Positions 38,720-46,619 are shown, counted from the first letter of the stretch. The stretch: 49,083 nt of DNA from an uncultured Prevotellaceae bacterium (GCA_946185805.1 CAMHKU010000010.1:1-49083); one strand, 5' to 3'. Translations and numbers: made by a program. The notes: generated by a model not told the origin, from the letters alone.

Positions 38720-39538
38720 CTAAAAGTTCAATTTACAGTTGACGCCTAAGGATGAGGCGTAGATGGGGTTGCTGACCATGGGGTTGCCGATAACCGTAGG
38801 CTCCACCTTCAGGCTCAGGTCATGAGAGATGTCAAACACCGACAGCTCGGCATCGACATAGGCGTCAATGACCGAGAGGGCATAGATACCTATCATGACG
38901 AAGAAACTGAGGTCGCGCCAGCGGCGGTACTTGTCTCTGCGGTTTTTAAAGAGTTCTGAGTAGCGCTTCTTGTTGGTGTCATCGATAGTGCGTCCTAAAT
39001 GCAGGAACTTGTTGTAGCTGGCTGTCCCAGGGTCGTCGTCGGTGATGTCGAGATAGGCCTGTGAATAGTCTTTAAACATCATGTTGTTCCACGTCAGGGC
39101 GTAGATGCAGCCTAAGAATCCGCCGTAGACTATGGGCAGTTTCCAGAACTTGCGGTTGTAAATCTGTCCGCCGCCGGGTATGACCAGTGCCAGCCATAGT
39201 GCGCGCTGAGGGTCAGGCTTCCATGTTGTCCAGTCGCGCTTCTCTTTTGTCTTGGAGGTCAGCGTGTCGTTGGTGAACATTGTCGACCGCAGCGCCGACA
39301 GCGAATCATTGAGTGCCGACACGACGCTGTCAGTGGACGCTACATCGGGCATGAGGTTGAGCAGTGTGGAGTCGCTACTGATGGCAAAGATAGAATCGCT
39401 ACTGGCGGCAAAGATAGAGTCGCTACTGGCGGCAAAGACAGAGTCTCTGTCTACCGGCGCCGCCAACGCAGAGTCCGTCTGGGCCTTTGCCCACAAACAG
39501 CCTCCTATCATGCACAGTATCACGAATAATCTTTTCAT
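38720..39538 (-). CDS. DUF5683-domain membrane protein
   Basis: The 272-residue protein has a signal peptide (FVILCMIGGCLWAKAQ) and a Ser/Asp-rich repeat region (residues 32-56). The DUF5683 core begins at PDPQRALWLALVIPGGGQIYN, with a predicted membrane hairpin and a later hydrophobic stretch (FFVMIGIYALSVIDAYVDA). Function is unknown; the family is conserved next to parB and the transglycosylase in Bacteroidetes, which suggests an envelope role. The ATG at 39536-39538 is chosen. A TTG at 39556 would add six residues encoded by the adjacent heptamer array. Confidence 0.88.
   Translation of the reverse strand: MKRLFVILCMIGGCLWAKAQTDSALAAPVDRDSVFAASSDSIFAASSDSIFAISSDSTLLNLMPDVASTDSVVSALNDSLSALRSTMFTNDTLTSKTKEKRDWTTWKPDPQRALWLALVIPGGGQIYNRKFWKLPIVYGGFLGCIYALTWNNMMFKDYSQAYLDITDDDPGTASYNKFLHLGRTIDDTNKKRYSELFKNRRDKYRRWRDLSFFVMIGIYALSVIDAYVDAELSVFDISHDLSLKVEPTVIGNPMVSNPIYASSLGVNCKLNF
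39371..39442 (-). repeat. 24-bp tandem repeat x3 inside the DUF5683 gene
   Basis: Three 24-bp copies of (G/A)TCGCTACTG(A/G)(T/C)GGCAAAGA(T/C)AGA encode three Ser-Asp-Ser-Ile/Val-Phe-Ala-Ala/Ile-Ser units just after the signal peptide. They are almost identical, so they are recent and prone to copy-number change. Confidence 0.85.
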
Positions 39539-39544
39539 GTAGCC

Positions 39545-39600
39545 CTCAATCTTCAATGTTCAATCTTCAATCCTCAATCTTCAATGTTCAATCTTCAATC
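39545..39600. repeat. TTCAATC heptamer array x8 between parB and DUF5683
   Basis: Eight 7-bp units form two identical 28-bp blocks (CTCAATC, TTCAATG, TTCAATC, TTCAATC). The array fills the spacer and runs over the parB stop codon (39595-39597), so the last Asp codon and stop of parB come from repeat DNA. Confidence 0.9.
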
Positions 39601-40521
39601 TCCCACCTTCCCGTCGAGCACGTTCATAATGTGCTCCAGCTCCTCTTCATTGGCGAAGGCGATGCTGATTTTGCCTTTGCCAGTGGGCGAGCAGCTCATC
39701 TGCACCTTGGTCTTAAACAGGTCTGACAGCCGCTGGCGAAGGGTATTATACTCCTGAGGCAGCTGGGGCTTGGCGGCCACGGCCTTCTTGGTGTCCTGTA
39801 TGGTCTCGCCGTTTTTCAGCATCTGTACCATCTCTTCCACCTTGCGCACTGAGTAGCCCTGTTTCTGCACCTCCTTGAACAGCTTGATTTGCTGCGTGGG
39901 ACTCTCCAGCGCCAGCAGTGCACGGGCGTGGCCCATGTCTATCTGCTTGTCTTTCAGTGCCATCTGCACGGGAGCGGGCAGCTTCAGCAGTCGCATGTAG
40001 TTGGTGACGGCGGCACGGCTCTTGCCCACGCGCTCCGAAATCTTGGCCTGCGTCATGCCCGTGGTGTCGGCCAGGTGCTGGTAGGCTAAGGCTATTTCGA
40101 TGGCGTTGAGGTCTTCGCGCTGGATGTTTTCCACCAAGGCCATTTCCATCACGTTCTCGTCCTCTACGGTGCGTATGTAGGCGGGGATGGCGGTCAGTCC
40201 GGCCATCTGCGAGGCGCGCCAGCGGCGCTCGCCGGCAATAATCTGGTAGCGGTCGTCGCTGACCTTGCGCAGGGTGATGGGGGCAATGATGCCCATTACG
40301 CGGATACTCTCGGCCAGCTCTTGCAGTGCCTCGGGGTCGAACTCCCGGCGCGGCTGGTCGGGGTTGGGCTCTATCTGGCTGATAGCTATCTCGTTGAGGT
40401 TCGACGATCCCTGTGTGCTCACGTCCGACGTGTCGATCAGTGCGTCGAGCCCGCGGCCGCTGCCGATGTCGTCGAGCCCACGGCCTAAGACGCTGCTTGC
40501 GTATTTCTTGTGTACTGCCAT
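39595..40521 (-). CDS. parB: Chromosome partitioning protein ParB
   Basis: ParB is a CTP-dependent DNA clamp that loads at parS and spreads to organise the origin region. The 308-residue protein has a short N-terminal stretch with LGRGLD. The ParB/Srx domain has NPDQPRREFDPEALQELAESI, GIIAPITLRK, IIAGERRWRASQMAG and ALVENIQREDLNAIE. The KorB-like helix-turn-helix (GMTQAKISERVGKSRAAVTNYMR in part) and a dimerisation tail follow. Its ATG shares one base with the parA stop. Confidence 0.96.
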   Translation of the reverse strand: MAVHKKYASSVLGRGLDDIGSGRGLDALIDTSDVSTQGSSNLNEIAISQIEPNPDQPRREFDPEALQELAESIRVMGIIAPITLRKVSDDRYQIIAGERRWRASQMAGLTAIPAYIRTVEDENVMEMALVENIQREDLNAIEIALAYQHLADTTGMTQAKISERVGKSRAAVTNYMRLLKLPAPVQMALKDKQIDMGHARALLALESPTQQIKLFKEVQKQGYSVRKVEEMVQMLKNGETIQDTKKAVAAKPQLPQEYNTLRQRLSDLFKTKVQMSCSPTGKGKISIAFANEEELEHIMNVLDGKVGD

Positions 40522-41285
40522 TACTTATTCTTATTAATGATTTCCTTCGCCAGTGCCAGGTGGTTCTTGGACCCTGTGGAGTCAGCGTCGTAGAGGATGA
40601 CGGGCAGGCCGTGCGACGGACTCTCCGACAGCTTGACGTTGCGCTGGATGACAGTTTTGAACACCAACTCCTGGAAGTGGCGCTTCACCTCGTCGTAAAT
40701 CTGGTTGGCCAGGCGCAGGCGAGAGTCGTACATCGTCAGCAGGAAGCCCTCAATCTCAAGCCGTGGGTTCAGCTTCTGCTTGATAATCTTGATGGTGTTC
40801 AGCAACTTGGAGATACCCTCCAGGGCGAAGTACTCACACTGCACGGGGATGATCACCGAGTCGGCGGCCGTCAGGGCGTTCACCGTGATGAGACCCAGCG
40901 AGGGCGAGCAGTCAATGAGTATGTAGTCGTATTCGGCCTGTATGGGTACGAGCATCTGCTTGATGACGCGCTCGCGGTCGTTGAGGTTGAGCATTTCAAT
41001 CTCGGCACCCACCAGGTCGATGTGGCTTGGTATGATGTCCAGCCCCTCGATGTCGGTGGTGTAAATAGCCTCGTGTACGTCGGCCTTGTTGATGATACAT
41101 TCATAGATAGAGCAGTCTACCTCCTGGATGTTGACACCTAAGCCGCTGGAGGCGTTGGCCTGAGGGTCAGCGTCAATCACGAGCACGGTCTTCTCCAGTG
41201 TGGCCAGCGAGGCAGCCAGGTTAATGGTTGTCGTCGTCTTGCCAACGCCACCTTTCTGGTTGGCTAATGCAATGATTTTTCCCAT
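40521..41285 (-). CDS. parA: Chromosome partitioning ATPase ParA (Soj)
   Basis: ParA is a deviant-Walker ATPase that binds DNA non-specifically and moves ParB-parS complexes. The 254-residue protein begins MGKIIALANQKGGVGKTTTT (deviant Walker A with the signature Lys). It continues with VLVIDADPQANASSGLG and the Walker B region YILIDCSPSLGLITVNAL. The ATG at 41283-41285 is used. An upstream in-frame ATA/ATG extension to 41327 would begin inside the -7 box. It reads divergently from surE. Confidence 0.97.
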   Translation of the reverse strand: MGKIIALANQKGGVGKTTTTINLAASLATLEKTVLVIDADPQANASSGLGVNIQEVDCSIYECIINKADVHEAIYTTDIEGLDIIPSHIDLVGAEIEMLNLNDRERVIKQMLVPIQAEYDYILIDCSPSLGLITVNALTAADSVIIPVQCEYFALEGISKLLNTIKIIKQKLNPRLEIEGFLLTMYDSRLRLANQIYDEVKRHFQELVFKTVIQRNVKLSESPSHGLPVILYDADSTGSKNHLALAKEIINKNK

Positions 41286-41316
41286 ATCGTTATCGTTTAC
41301 AATCGAATATAGGGTG

Positions 41317-41324
41317 CAAAGATA
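41317..41324 (-). promoter_or_regulatory. -7 element of parA-parB
   Basis: The minus strand reads TATCTTTG, matching TAnnTTTG, 32 bases before the parA ATG. No TTTG at the correct -33 distance is visible. That region is taken by the inverted repeat at 41335-41355. Confidence 0.65.
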
Positions 41325-41326
41325 CA

Positions 41327-41355
41327 CAATTCTCGTGAAACATCGGCCGTTTCAC
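41327..41355. promoter_or_regulatory. parS-half-site inverted repeat upstream of parA
   Basis: GTGAAAC (41335-41341) and GTTTCAC (41349-41355) form a perfect 7-bp inverted repeat with a 7-bp spacer. The left 16 bp (41327-41342) match 12 of 16 positions of consensus parS, TGTTTCACGTGAAACA, with the right half complete. This may be a weak ParB site or an operator for parA autoregulation. Confidence 0.45.
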
Positions 41356-41408
41356 TGCGTATTTTTAATTTTTTTAGTGTCAGCGACGGCTTTCAGCGGA
41401 AAAATTGC

Positions 41409-41416
41409 TATCTTTG
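41409..41416 (+). promoter_or_regulatory. -7 element of surE-lpxB
   Basis: TATCTTTG matches TAnnTTTG and lies 27 bases before the surE ATG at 41443. No good -33 is seen at 19-21 bp. Confidence 0.6.
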
Positions 41417-41442
41417 CAGCCCTAAATGAAGCAATAACACTA

Positions 41443-42246
41443 ATGAATACGAACAAACCTTTGATACTTATTGCCAACGACGACGGCTACCAGGCCAAGG
41501 GCATTAACAGTCTTGTAGACATGCTGAGGCCGTTGGCCGACATCGTGGTATGTGCTCCAGAGGGTGCACGCTCAGGATTCTCGTGCGCCTTCTCGGCAGA
41601 GCTGCCCCTGCGGCTGACGCTGCATCGGCAGGAGGAGGGTCTGGAGGTGTGGTCGTGCAACGGCACACCCGTAGACTGCGTGAAGATGGCCCTCGACAAT
41701 ATCGTCACACGGCGGCCCGACATGGTGGTGGGCGGCATCAACCATGGCGACAACTCGTCGGTCAACAGCCACTACAGCGGCACCATGGGCGTCGTGCTCG
41801 AAGGAGCCATGAAATATATACCCTCGGTGGCCTTCTCACTCTGCGACCACCGCGCCGAGGCCGACTTCGAGCCTCTGCGGCCATATATTATTGACATCAC
41901 CCGCCACGTGCTGGAGAACGGATTGCCCCAAGGCACCTGCCTGAATGTGAACTTCCCGCTGTTAGATAATGAGGGAAGAGAGGAGCGCGGAGCGGTGAGA
42001 GCATACCGGGGTGTCCGTGTGTGCCGCATGGCGCGCGGACGTTGGGTGGACGAAACCAACCGTTGCCACCATAAGCGGGGCTACGACTACTGGTGGATGG
42101 TGGGCAACTACGTCAGTGACGAGCCCGACGCCGACGATACCGACCGCTGGGCCCTCAGCCACGGCTATGTGGCCATCACTCCCACGACCATCGACGTGAC
42201 AGCCTACAACGCCTTCAGTCAGCTCAAGGTCCTAGCCACCCCGTAG
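41443..42246 (+). CDS. surE: 5'/3'-nucleotidase SurE
   Basis: SurE is a metal-dependent phosphatase that removes phosphate from nucleoside monophosphates and short polyphosphates. The 267-residue protein starts PLILIANDDGYQAKGI with the Asp-Asp metal pair. It has VVCAPEGARSGFSCAF, VVGGINHGDNSSVNSHYSGTMG in part (catalytic Asn and metal ligands) and a late LSHGYVAITPTTIDVT. The frame is open up to 41200, but that part is antisense to parA. The ATG at 41443 follows a -7 box and fits the family start. It is followed by lpxB on the same strand. Confidence 0.96.
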   Translation: MNTNKPLILIANDDGYQAKGINSLVDMLRPLADIVVCAPEGARSGFSCAFSAELPLRLTLHRQEEGLEVWSCNGTPVDCVKMALDNIVTRRPDMVVGGINHGDNSSVNSHYSGTMGVVLEGAMKYIPSVAFSLCDHRAEADFEPLRPYIIDITRHVLENGLPQGTCLNVNFPLLDNEGREERGAVRAYRGVRVCRMARGRWVDETNRCHHKRGYDYWWMVGNYVSDEPDADDTDRWALSHGYVAITPTTIDVTAYNAFSQLKVLATP

Positions 42247-42283
42247 CCTATATAACAATTTGTTCCGCCCTCACTAATCTCCC

Positions 42284-42367
42284 TTCACCTATCACCCATC
42301 ACCTATCACCCATCACCCATCACCTATCACCTATCACCCATCACCTATCACCCATCACCCATCACCC
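42284..42367 (+). repeat. ATCACCC heptamer array x12 before lpxB
   Basis: Twelve 7-bp units (one TTCACCT, then ATCACCC or ATCACCT) end one base before the lpxB ATG, so the array forms the ribosome landing region of lpxB. Unit and copy number match the array at 34796-34879. No other feature is seen in the 122-bp surE-lpxB spacer. Confidence 0.92.
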
Positions 42368-42368
42368 C

Positions 42369-43559
42369 ATGAAATACTACCTGATAGCCGGCGAAGCCAG
42401 TGGCGACCTGCATGCCTCGAGCCTGATGCGGTCACTGAAAGCTAAAGACCCGGAGGCGGAGTTCCGCTACTTCGGCGGCGACCTGATGGCCCGGGAGGGC
42501 GGCACGCTGGTGAAGCATTACCGCGAGCTGGCCTATATGGGCTTCATTCCCGTACTGATGCATCTGAGAACCATCCTGCGTAATATGAAGATGTGTAAGC
42601 GCGACATCGCAGAGTGGCGCCCCGATGCCGTCATTCTCGTCGACTATCCGGGCTTCAACCTCAGCATCGCCAAGTTCGTACACAAGTGGAGAGGTAATCT
42701 CCCATCACCCATCGCCCATCACCCATCACCCGCCACCCACCACCCATCACCCATCACCCATCACCCATCACCCAAGATATACTACTACATCGCCCCCAAG
42801 CTGTGGGCGTGGAAGGAGTACCGCATCAAGAGTCTCAAGCGCGACGTCGACGAGCTGTTCTCCATCCTGCCCTTCGAAGTAGACTTCTTCGAGGGCAAGC
42901 ATCATTATCCCATCCATTATGTGGGCAACCCCACGGCCCAGGAGGTGAGGGAGTGGCTGAAGAATGAAGAATTAAGAGTTAAGAATGAAGAATTAAATAT
43001 CGTGGCCCTCCTCGCCGGCTCGCGGCGACAGGAAATTAAAGACAACCTGCCCGCTATGATTAAGGCTACACGCCATTTGGCTGGTCGTTACGACGTGGTG
43101 CTTGCCGGTGCGCCGTCGATTGAGGAGGACTACTACCGGACGTTTATTGAAGGTACGCACGTGCGCCTGGTGATGAACCAGACCTACCAGCTGCTGTCAG
43201 AGGCCACCGCCGCCCTCGTCACCAGCGGCACGGCGACGCTGGAGACCTGCATGTTCAGCGTGCCCCAGGTGGTATGCTACTACACGCCGCTGAAGCATGT
43301 CATCGGTTTTTTGCGGCGTCTGGTGCTTAAAGTGAAGTACGTGTCGCTGGTCAACCTCATTGCCGACCGCGAGGTGGTCACAGAGCTGGTGGCCGAGACC
43401 TTTAGCGTCAGTAATATCCGCCGCGAGCTGGAGGCTATCCTTCCCGGCGGAGACCGTCGCCAGCAGATGCTCGACGACTACCGGGAGGTCTACCGTCGCC
43501 TTGGCGAGAGCAACGCCCCCGACCGCGCCGCCGAGCTGATGATTTCGTATTTAAAATAA
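42369..43559 (+). CDS. lpxB: Lipid-A-disaccharide synthase LpxB, with repeat-encoded insertions
   Basis: LpxB condenses UDP-2,3-diacylglucosamine with lipid X to form the lipid A disaccharide at the inner membrane. The 396-residue protein has YYLIAGEASGDLHAS, MGFIPVLMHLRTILRN, DAVILVDYPGFNL, YYIAPKLWAWKEYRIK, VGNP and LLAGSRRQEIKDNLP. It also has LVTSGTATLETCMFSVPQVV, all family signatures. Residues 111-136 are a His/Pro/Ser-rich insertion encoded by the CCCATCA heptamer array. Residues 198-209 are encoded by a second array (AAGAATT). Both lie between conserved blocks, probably in surface loops, and the frame is kept throughout. Confidence 0.95.
   Translation: MKYYLIAGEASGDLHASSLMRSLKAKDPEAEFRYFGGDLMAREGGTLVKHYRELAYMGFIPVLMHLRTILRNMKMCKRDIAEWRPDAVILVDYPGFNLSIAKFVHKWRGNLPSPIAHHPSPATHHPSPITHHPSPKIYYYIAPKLWAWKEYRIKSLKRDVDELFSILPFEVDFFEGKHHYPIHYVGNPTAQEVREWLKNEELRVKNEELNIVALLAGSRRQEIKDNLPAMIKATRHLAGRYDVVLAGAPSIEEDYYRTFIEGTHVRLVMNQTYQLLSEATAALVTSGTATLETCMFSVPQVVCYYTPLKHVIGFLRRLVLKVKYVSLVNLIADREVVTELVAETFSVSNIRRELEAILPGGDRRQQMLDDYREVYRRLGESNAPDRAAELMISYLK
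42701..42774 (+). repeat. In-frame CCCATCA heptamer array x10 inside lpxB
   Basis: Ten 7-bp units plus CCCA lie within lpxB. They are the same unit and orientation as the array just upstream of the gene (42284-42367). Because 7 is coprime with 3, the frame rotates through the heptapeptide His-Pro-Ser-Pro-Ile-Thr-His with no stops. Confidence 0.92.
42960..42994 (+). repeat. In-frame AAGAATT/AAGAATG heptamer array x5 inside lpxB
   Basis: Units AAGAATG, AAGAATT, AAGAGTT, AAGAATG and AAGAATT encode the repeated Lys-Asn-Glu-Glu-Leu stretch between VGNPTAQEVREWL and NIVALLAGSRR. Confidence 0.8.
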
Positions 43560-43577
43560 TGTAATTATTTAGTCACT

Positions 43578-44894
43578 ATGTTAAAAATACCATCACTGTT
43601 AGGGTTCGACCCTACGAAACATTCCGTCAAAGTAGAGATGATGGCCGGCCTGACGACATTCCTCACCATGTCGTATATCCTGGCCGTCAACCCCATCATC
43701 CTCAGTGCCGCTGGCATGGACAAGGGCGCCGTCTTCTCCGCCACCGTCATTGCCGCCGTCGTGGCTACGCTGACCATGGCCTTCTATGCCAAGATGCCCT
43801 TCGCCCTGGCTTCGGGCATGGGGCTCAACGCCTTCTTTGCCTACACACTGGTGCTGGTCATGGGCTACTCGTGGCAGGAGGCACTGGCCGCCGTCCTCGT
43901 CGAGGGCGTGGTGTTCATCGTGCTCACATGGTTCAAGGTGCGCGAGGCTATTATCAACGCCATACCCATCAACCTGCGCTACTCCATCTCCGTGGGCATA
44001 GGTCTGTTTATAGCCTTCATCGGATTGAAGAACGGCGGCATCATCGTCAGCAGCGAGACCACGGTGACCACCCTAGGCCCCTGGACACCCACGTCTGTGC
44101 TGGCTCTTGCAGGCATCATGCTGGGAGCTGTCCTGCTGGCGCTGAAGGTGAAGGGTGCGCTCTTTTACACCATCCTCATCATCACGTTCATCGGCATACC
44201 CTTCGGCGTGACGCAGGTGCCCTCAGATTTCACCTTGGTCAGTCTGCCGGCGAGCATTGAGCCGGTGGCGCTGAGCTTCGATTTCTCAAGGTTCCTCGCC
44301 CTTGACATTGATTACTATATCGTGGTGCTGACGCTACTCTTCATGGATCTCTTCGATACCATCGGTACGCTCATAGGCGCTGCCACTGGCGCCGGCATGG
44401 CCGACAAGAAGACGGGCCGTATACCCAACCTTGGCAAGGCCCTCATGGCCGACGCCGTGGGCACCACCGTGGGCGCCCTCTGCGGCACGTCAACCGTCAC
44501 TACTTATGTGGAGAGCACTACGGGCATCCTTGAAGGTGGGCGCACGGGACTCACGGCCTGCACCGTGGCTCTGCTGTTCCTTACTGCCCTGTTCTTCTCA
44601 CCACTGTTCCTCATGATTCCCGCCGCCGCCACCACCAGCGCCCTGTTCCTTGTCGGCGTGATGATGCTGCGCTCTATCGTACATATTGACTTTGTTGACC
44701 TCACCGAGGCCATGCCCTGCTTCGTGACGATGATCATGATGCCCTTCACAGCCAGCATCTCCGAGGGTATCGTCCTCGGCATGCTCTGCTATGTCTTCGC
44801 TAAGGTCTGCACCGGCCATTACCGCCAGCTCTCCGCCGTCATTTACATCCTCGCGGCGCTCTTCCTGCTTAAGTATATAGCGCCGCTACTCTGA
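43578..44894 (+). CDS. AzgA-type purine permease (NCS2 family, adenine/guanine/hypoxanthine)
   Basis: The 438-residue polytopic protein belongs to the AzgA/PbuG branch of nucleobase:cation symporters. Motifs are MAGLTTFLTMSYILAVNP, FALASGMGLNAFFAYT, FMDLFDTIGTLIGAA and GTSTVTTYVESTTG, and about 12-14 hydrophobic segments can be counted. Likely substrates are guanine, hypoxanthine or adenine. It follows lpxB by 18 bases on the same strand, so it may be co-transcribed with surE-lpxB. No terminator is evident after it. Confidence 0.93.
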   Translation: MLKIPSLLGFDPTKHSVKVEMMAGLTTFLTMSYILAVNPIILSAAGMDKGAVFSATVIAAVVATLTMAFYAKMPFALASGMGLNAFFAYTLVLVMGYSWQEALAAVLVEGVVFIVLTWFKVREAIINAIPINLRYSISVGIGLFIAFIGLKNGGIIVSSETTVTTLGPWTPTSVLALAGIMLGAVLLALKVKGALFYTILIITFIGIPFGVTQVPSDFTLVSLPASIEPVALSFDFSRFLALDIDYYIVVLTLLFMDLFDTIGTLIGAATGAGMADKKTGRIPNLGKALMADAVGTTVGALCGTSTVTTYVESTTGILEGGRTGLTACTVALLFLTALFFSPLFLMIPAAATTSALFLVGVMMLRSIVHIDFVDLTEAMPCFVTMIMMPFTASISEGIVLGMLCYVFAKVCTGHYRQLSAVIYILAALFLLKYIAPLL

Positions 44895-44926
44895 TTGAGG
44901 TTTCGCATGCCAGGAATCCGCTGTAG

Positions 44927-45031
44927 CTAACTCCCGTTAACTCACAGCCGAACTTGAATTTCGTCTACAACACCTACAACGGTAAGACCTTCTTCATCAA
45001 CCCCACAGTGGCCGTGAAGTGGAACTTCTGA
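44927..45031 (+). pseudogene. Remnant of the C-terminal strand of an outer-membrane protein
   Basis: A frame opening after a TAG (44924-44926) encodes a short peptide ending TFFINPTVAVKWNF and a TGA. The alternating hydrophobic pattern and terminal Phe are those of the last beta strand of an outer-membrane barrel. There is no start codon or signal peptide, so it looks like the surviving 3' end of a deleted gene. The family cannot be named from 34 residues. Confidence 0.5.
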
Positions 45032-45196
45032 CCTCCCCCTTCATAACCCACATTGCAGCGCGTGTCCAAATACATTTCTGAAAAACGCTAAAACCCGCCC
45101 CTTTTTAGCCTCCGAATCGCAATCCCCTTTTTGCAAAAAACGCTAACAGTATGAGTCATCTGTTGCGTTTACCCCCTCCTGTAGGGCCTCCGGGCG
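45032..45196. other. Non-coding stretch with an 11-bp direct repeat
   Basis: No gene is seen. AAAAACGCTAA occurs at 45081-45091 and again at 45136-45146. The first copy overlaps a small inverted repeat GCTAAAA/TTTTAGC (45087-45093, 45103-45109). Confidence 0.35.
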
Positions 45197-45228
45197 TTTG
45201 GCAGTGTGAGGAAAAATCGCCACCTTTG
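45197..45228 (+). promoter_or_regulatory. Orphan promoter-like sequence pointing into the fadL-1 3' end
   Basis: TTTG (45197-45200), exactly 20 bp, then CACCTTTG (45221-45228) fits the Bacteroidetes pattern except for C in place of T at the first -7 base. A transcript would start near 45235 and run antisense into the end of the FadL-like gene. No sense gene follows. Confidence 0.5.
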
Positions 45229-45266
45229 CCGACGTGTTCATCAGTAAGATACCGAGATGTGCGTTT

Positions 45267-46595
45267 TCAGAATTTAAAATCAATGCCCAGGCCCACTACG
45301 TTGTTGGTGCGCGAGTACGTCTCCTCACCGTAAACCGTCTGCTTCTTATAGTCGCTGTAGAGGCTGATGAAGTAGCCCGCGTTGAGGCGAATCTTCTCGG
45401 TGATGTTCCACGCGCCGCCTAGGCCAATAGAGTAGCTGTCGCAGGCGAAGGACGTGTTCTGCTGGTAGCCGTCGGTGAGGCCGTAGTCGGTGCGCTGGCC
45501 GCCGAGGCTCACGGTGAAGCGGTCGTCGATGTCGTACTCCACGCCCGCCAGCACCTCGTGGGTGCCGTGGGAGAGCTCATTCTGGCGGTCGCCGCTCATC
45601 TTGGCGTGCTTGTCGTCAAAGAAGTGATACTCCAGGGTGGCGCGCAGCTTCGGTGTGATCTCATAGCCGACGGCGGCGCTGAGCAGCGCGGGCATGTCGT
45701 AGCGCGTGGTGGCCCCGTCCTGATAGGGTGCGGTGTAGGCGCCTAACTGCTGGCTCAGGGCGGCGAGCCTGGCCGGTGTCCCCGTGGGGTCGGCGGCCAT
45801 CATGGCTGCGATGACGTTGCTGCCCAGTCCTGCCTCCAGGATGTTGGTCTCGTTCTCGGTGCTTACCTTCGTGCGGAACTCATAGCGGGCGGTAACGGTC
45901 AGCGGCCCCTGGTGGAAGTTGAGGCTCACCAGGGGCGTGAAGCCCCAGCCCTTCTGATCGACGTCGAGCAGCAGGGCCGCCAGCTCGCCCAGCTGTGGGT
46001 GGTCGATGGCGCGCACGTGGCCGCGGTAGTAGCCGTCGTAGTAGTTGGCACGCAGGCCCACGGCCGCCGACAGCCAGTCGGTGAGCTTGTAGCTGAAGTT
46101 TAGCTGGCCGCCGTAGATGTACTGCTTGCCCTTCATCTCGGAGTCGAGTTTGTAAGTGTTGGGCTGCATGCCGTTGGCGGCGAGCATGCTGCCGAGCATG
46201 ATGTTAAACATCGGCACGCCCTGCTTGTACTCCACGAAACCGCCGCTGCCCACGATGCCGAGCATGGCCGAGGCGGCCCAGCGGTCGTGCTTATAGGTGG
46301 CGAAGAGTGCGGGTACGATGGGTGCCGAGGCCTTACCCTCGTAGGTGACGTCGGCCACCTTGATGTCGCGGTTCTGCCAGGGTTTCTGGAAATTCAGCGA
46401 CAGCTGCCAGCCGTCGTAGCCCCAGACGGTGCCGGCGGGGTTAGAGTAGGCAGCATCAACGTCGAAGGTGGCGCCGCGGGCCATCATGCGGTCGAAAGCA
46501 ATGTGATAGTTGGTGTTGGTCATCAAACCTCCGGCTCTCACGGTCGTCACCACTGTGGCGGCGACCAGTGTCAGTAATAGTTTCTTTTTGGTCAT
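45267..46595 (-). CDS. FadL/OmpP1-family outer-membrane transport protein, paralogue 1
   Basis: FadL/OmpP1/TodX barrels carry hydrophobic molecules across the outer membrane. The 442-residue protein has a signal peptide (KLLLTLVAATVVTTVRAGG), a hatch-like N-terminal segment with YSNPAGTVW (the N-P-A motif), and barrel strands ending GLGIDFKF with terminal Phe. The ATG at 46593-46595 is chosen because a TTG at 46622 overlaps the -7 box. It is a diverged tandem paralogue of the next gene upstream and has its own promoter. The substrate is unknown. Confidence 0.9.
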   Translation of the reverse strand: MTKKKLLLTLVAATVVTTVRAGGLMTNTNYHIAFDRMMARGATFDVDAAYSNPAGTVWGYDGWQLSLNFQKPWQNRDIKVADVTYEGKASAPIVPALFATYKHDRWAASAMLGIVGSGGFVEYKQGVPMFNIMLGSMLAANGMQPNTYKLDSEMKGKQYIYGGQLNFSYKLTDWLSAAVGLRANYYDGYYRGHVRAIDHPQLGELAALLLDVDQKGWGFTPLVSLNFHQGPLTVTARYEFRTKVSTENETNILEAGLGSNVIAAMMAADPTGTPARLAALSQQLGAYTAPYQDGATTRYDMPALLSAAVGYEITPKLRATLEYHFFDDKHAKMSGDRQNELSHGTHEVLAGVEYDIDDRFTVSLGGQRTDYGLTDGYQQNTSFACDSYSIGLGGAWNITEKIRLNAGYFISLYSDYKKQTVYGEETYSRTNNVVGLGIDFKF

Positions 46596-46619
46596 GGTTG
46601 AATTATTTAGTGTCGGCTG

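Noticed and set aside
41200..41442. The 81-codon upstream extension of the surE frame.
   Set aside because: It is antisense to parA and lies before the surE -7 box. The family start fits the ATG at 41443.
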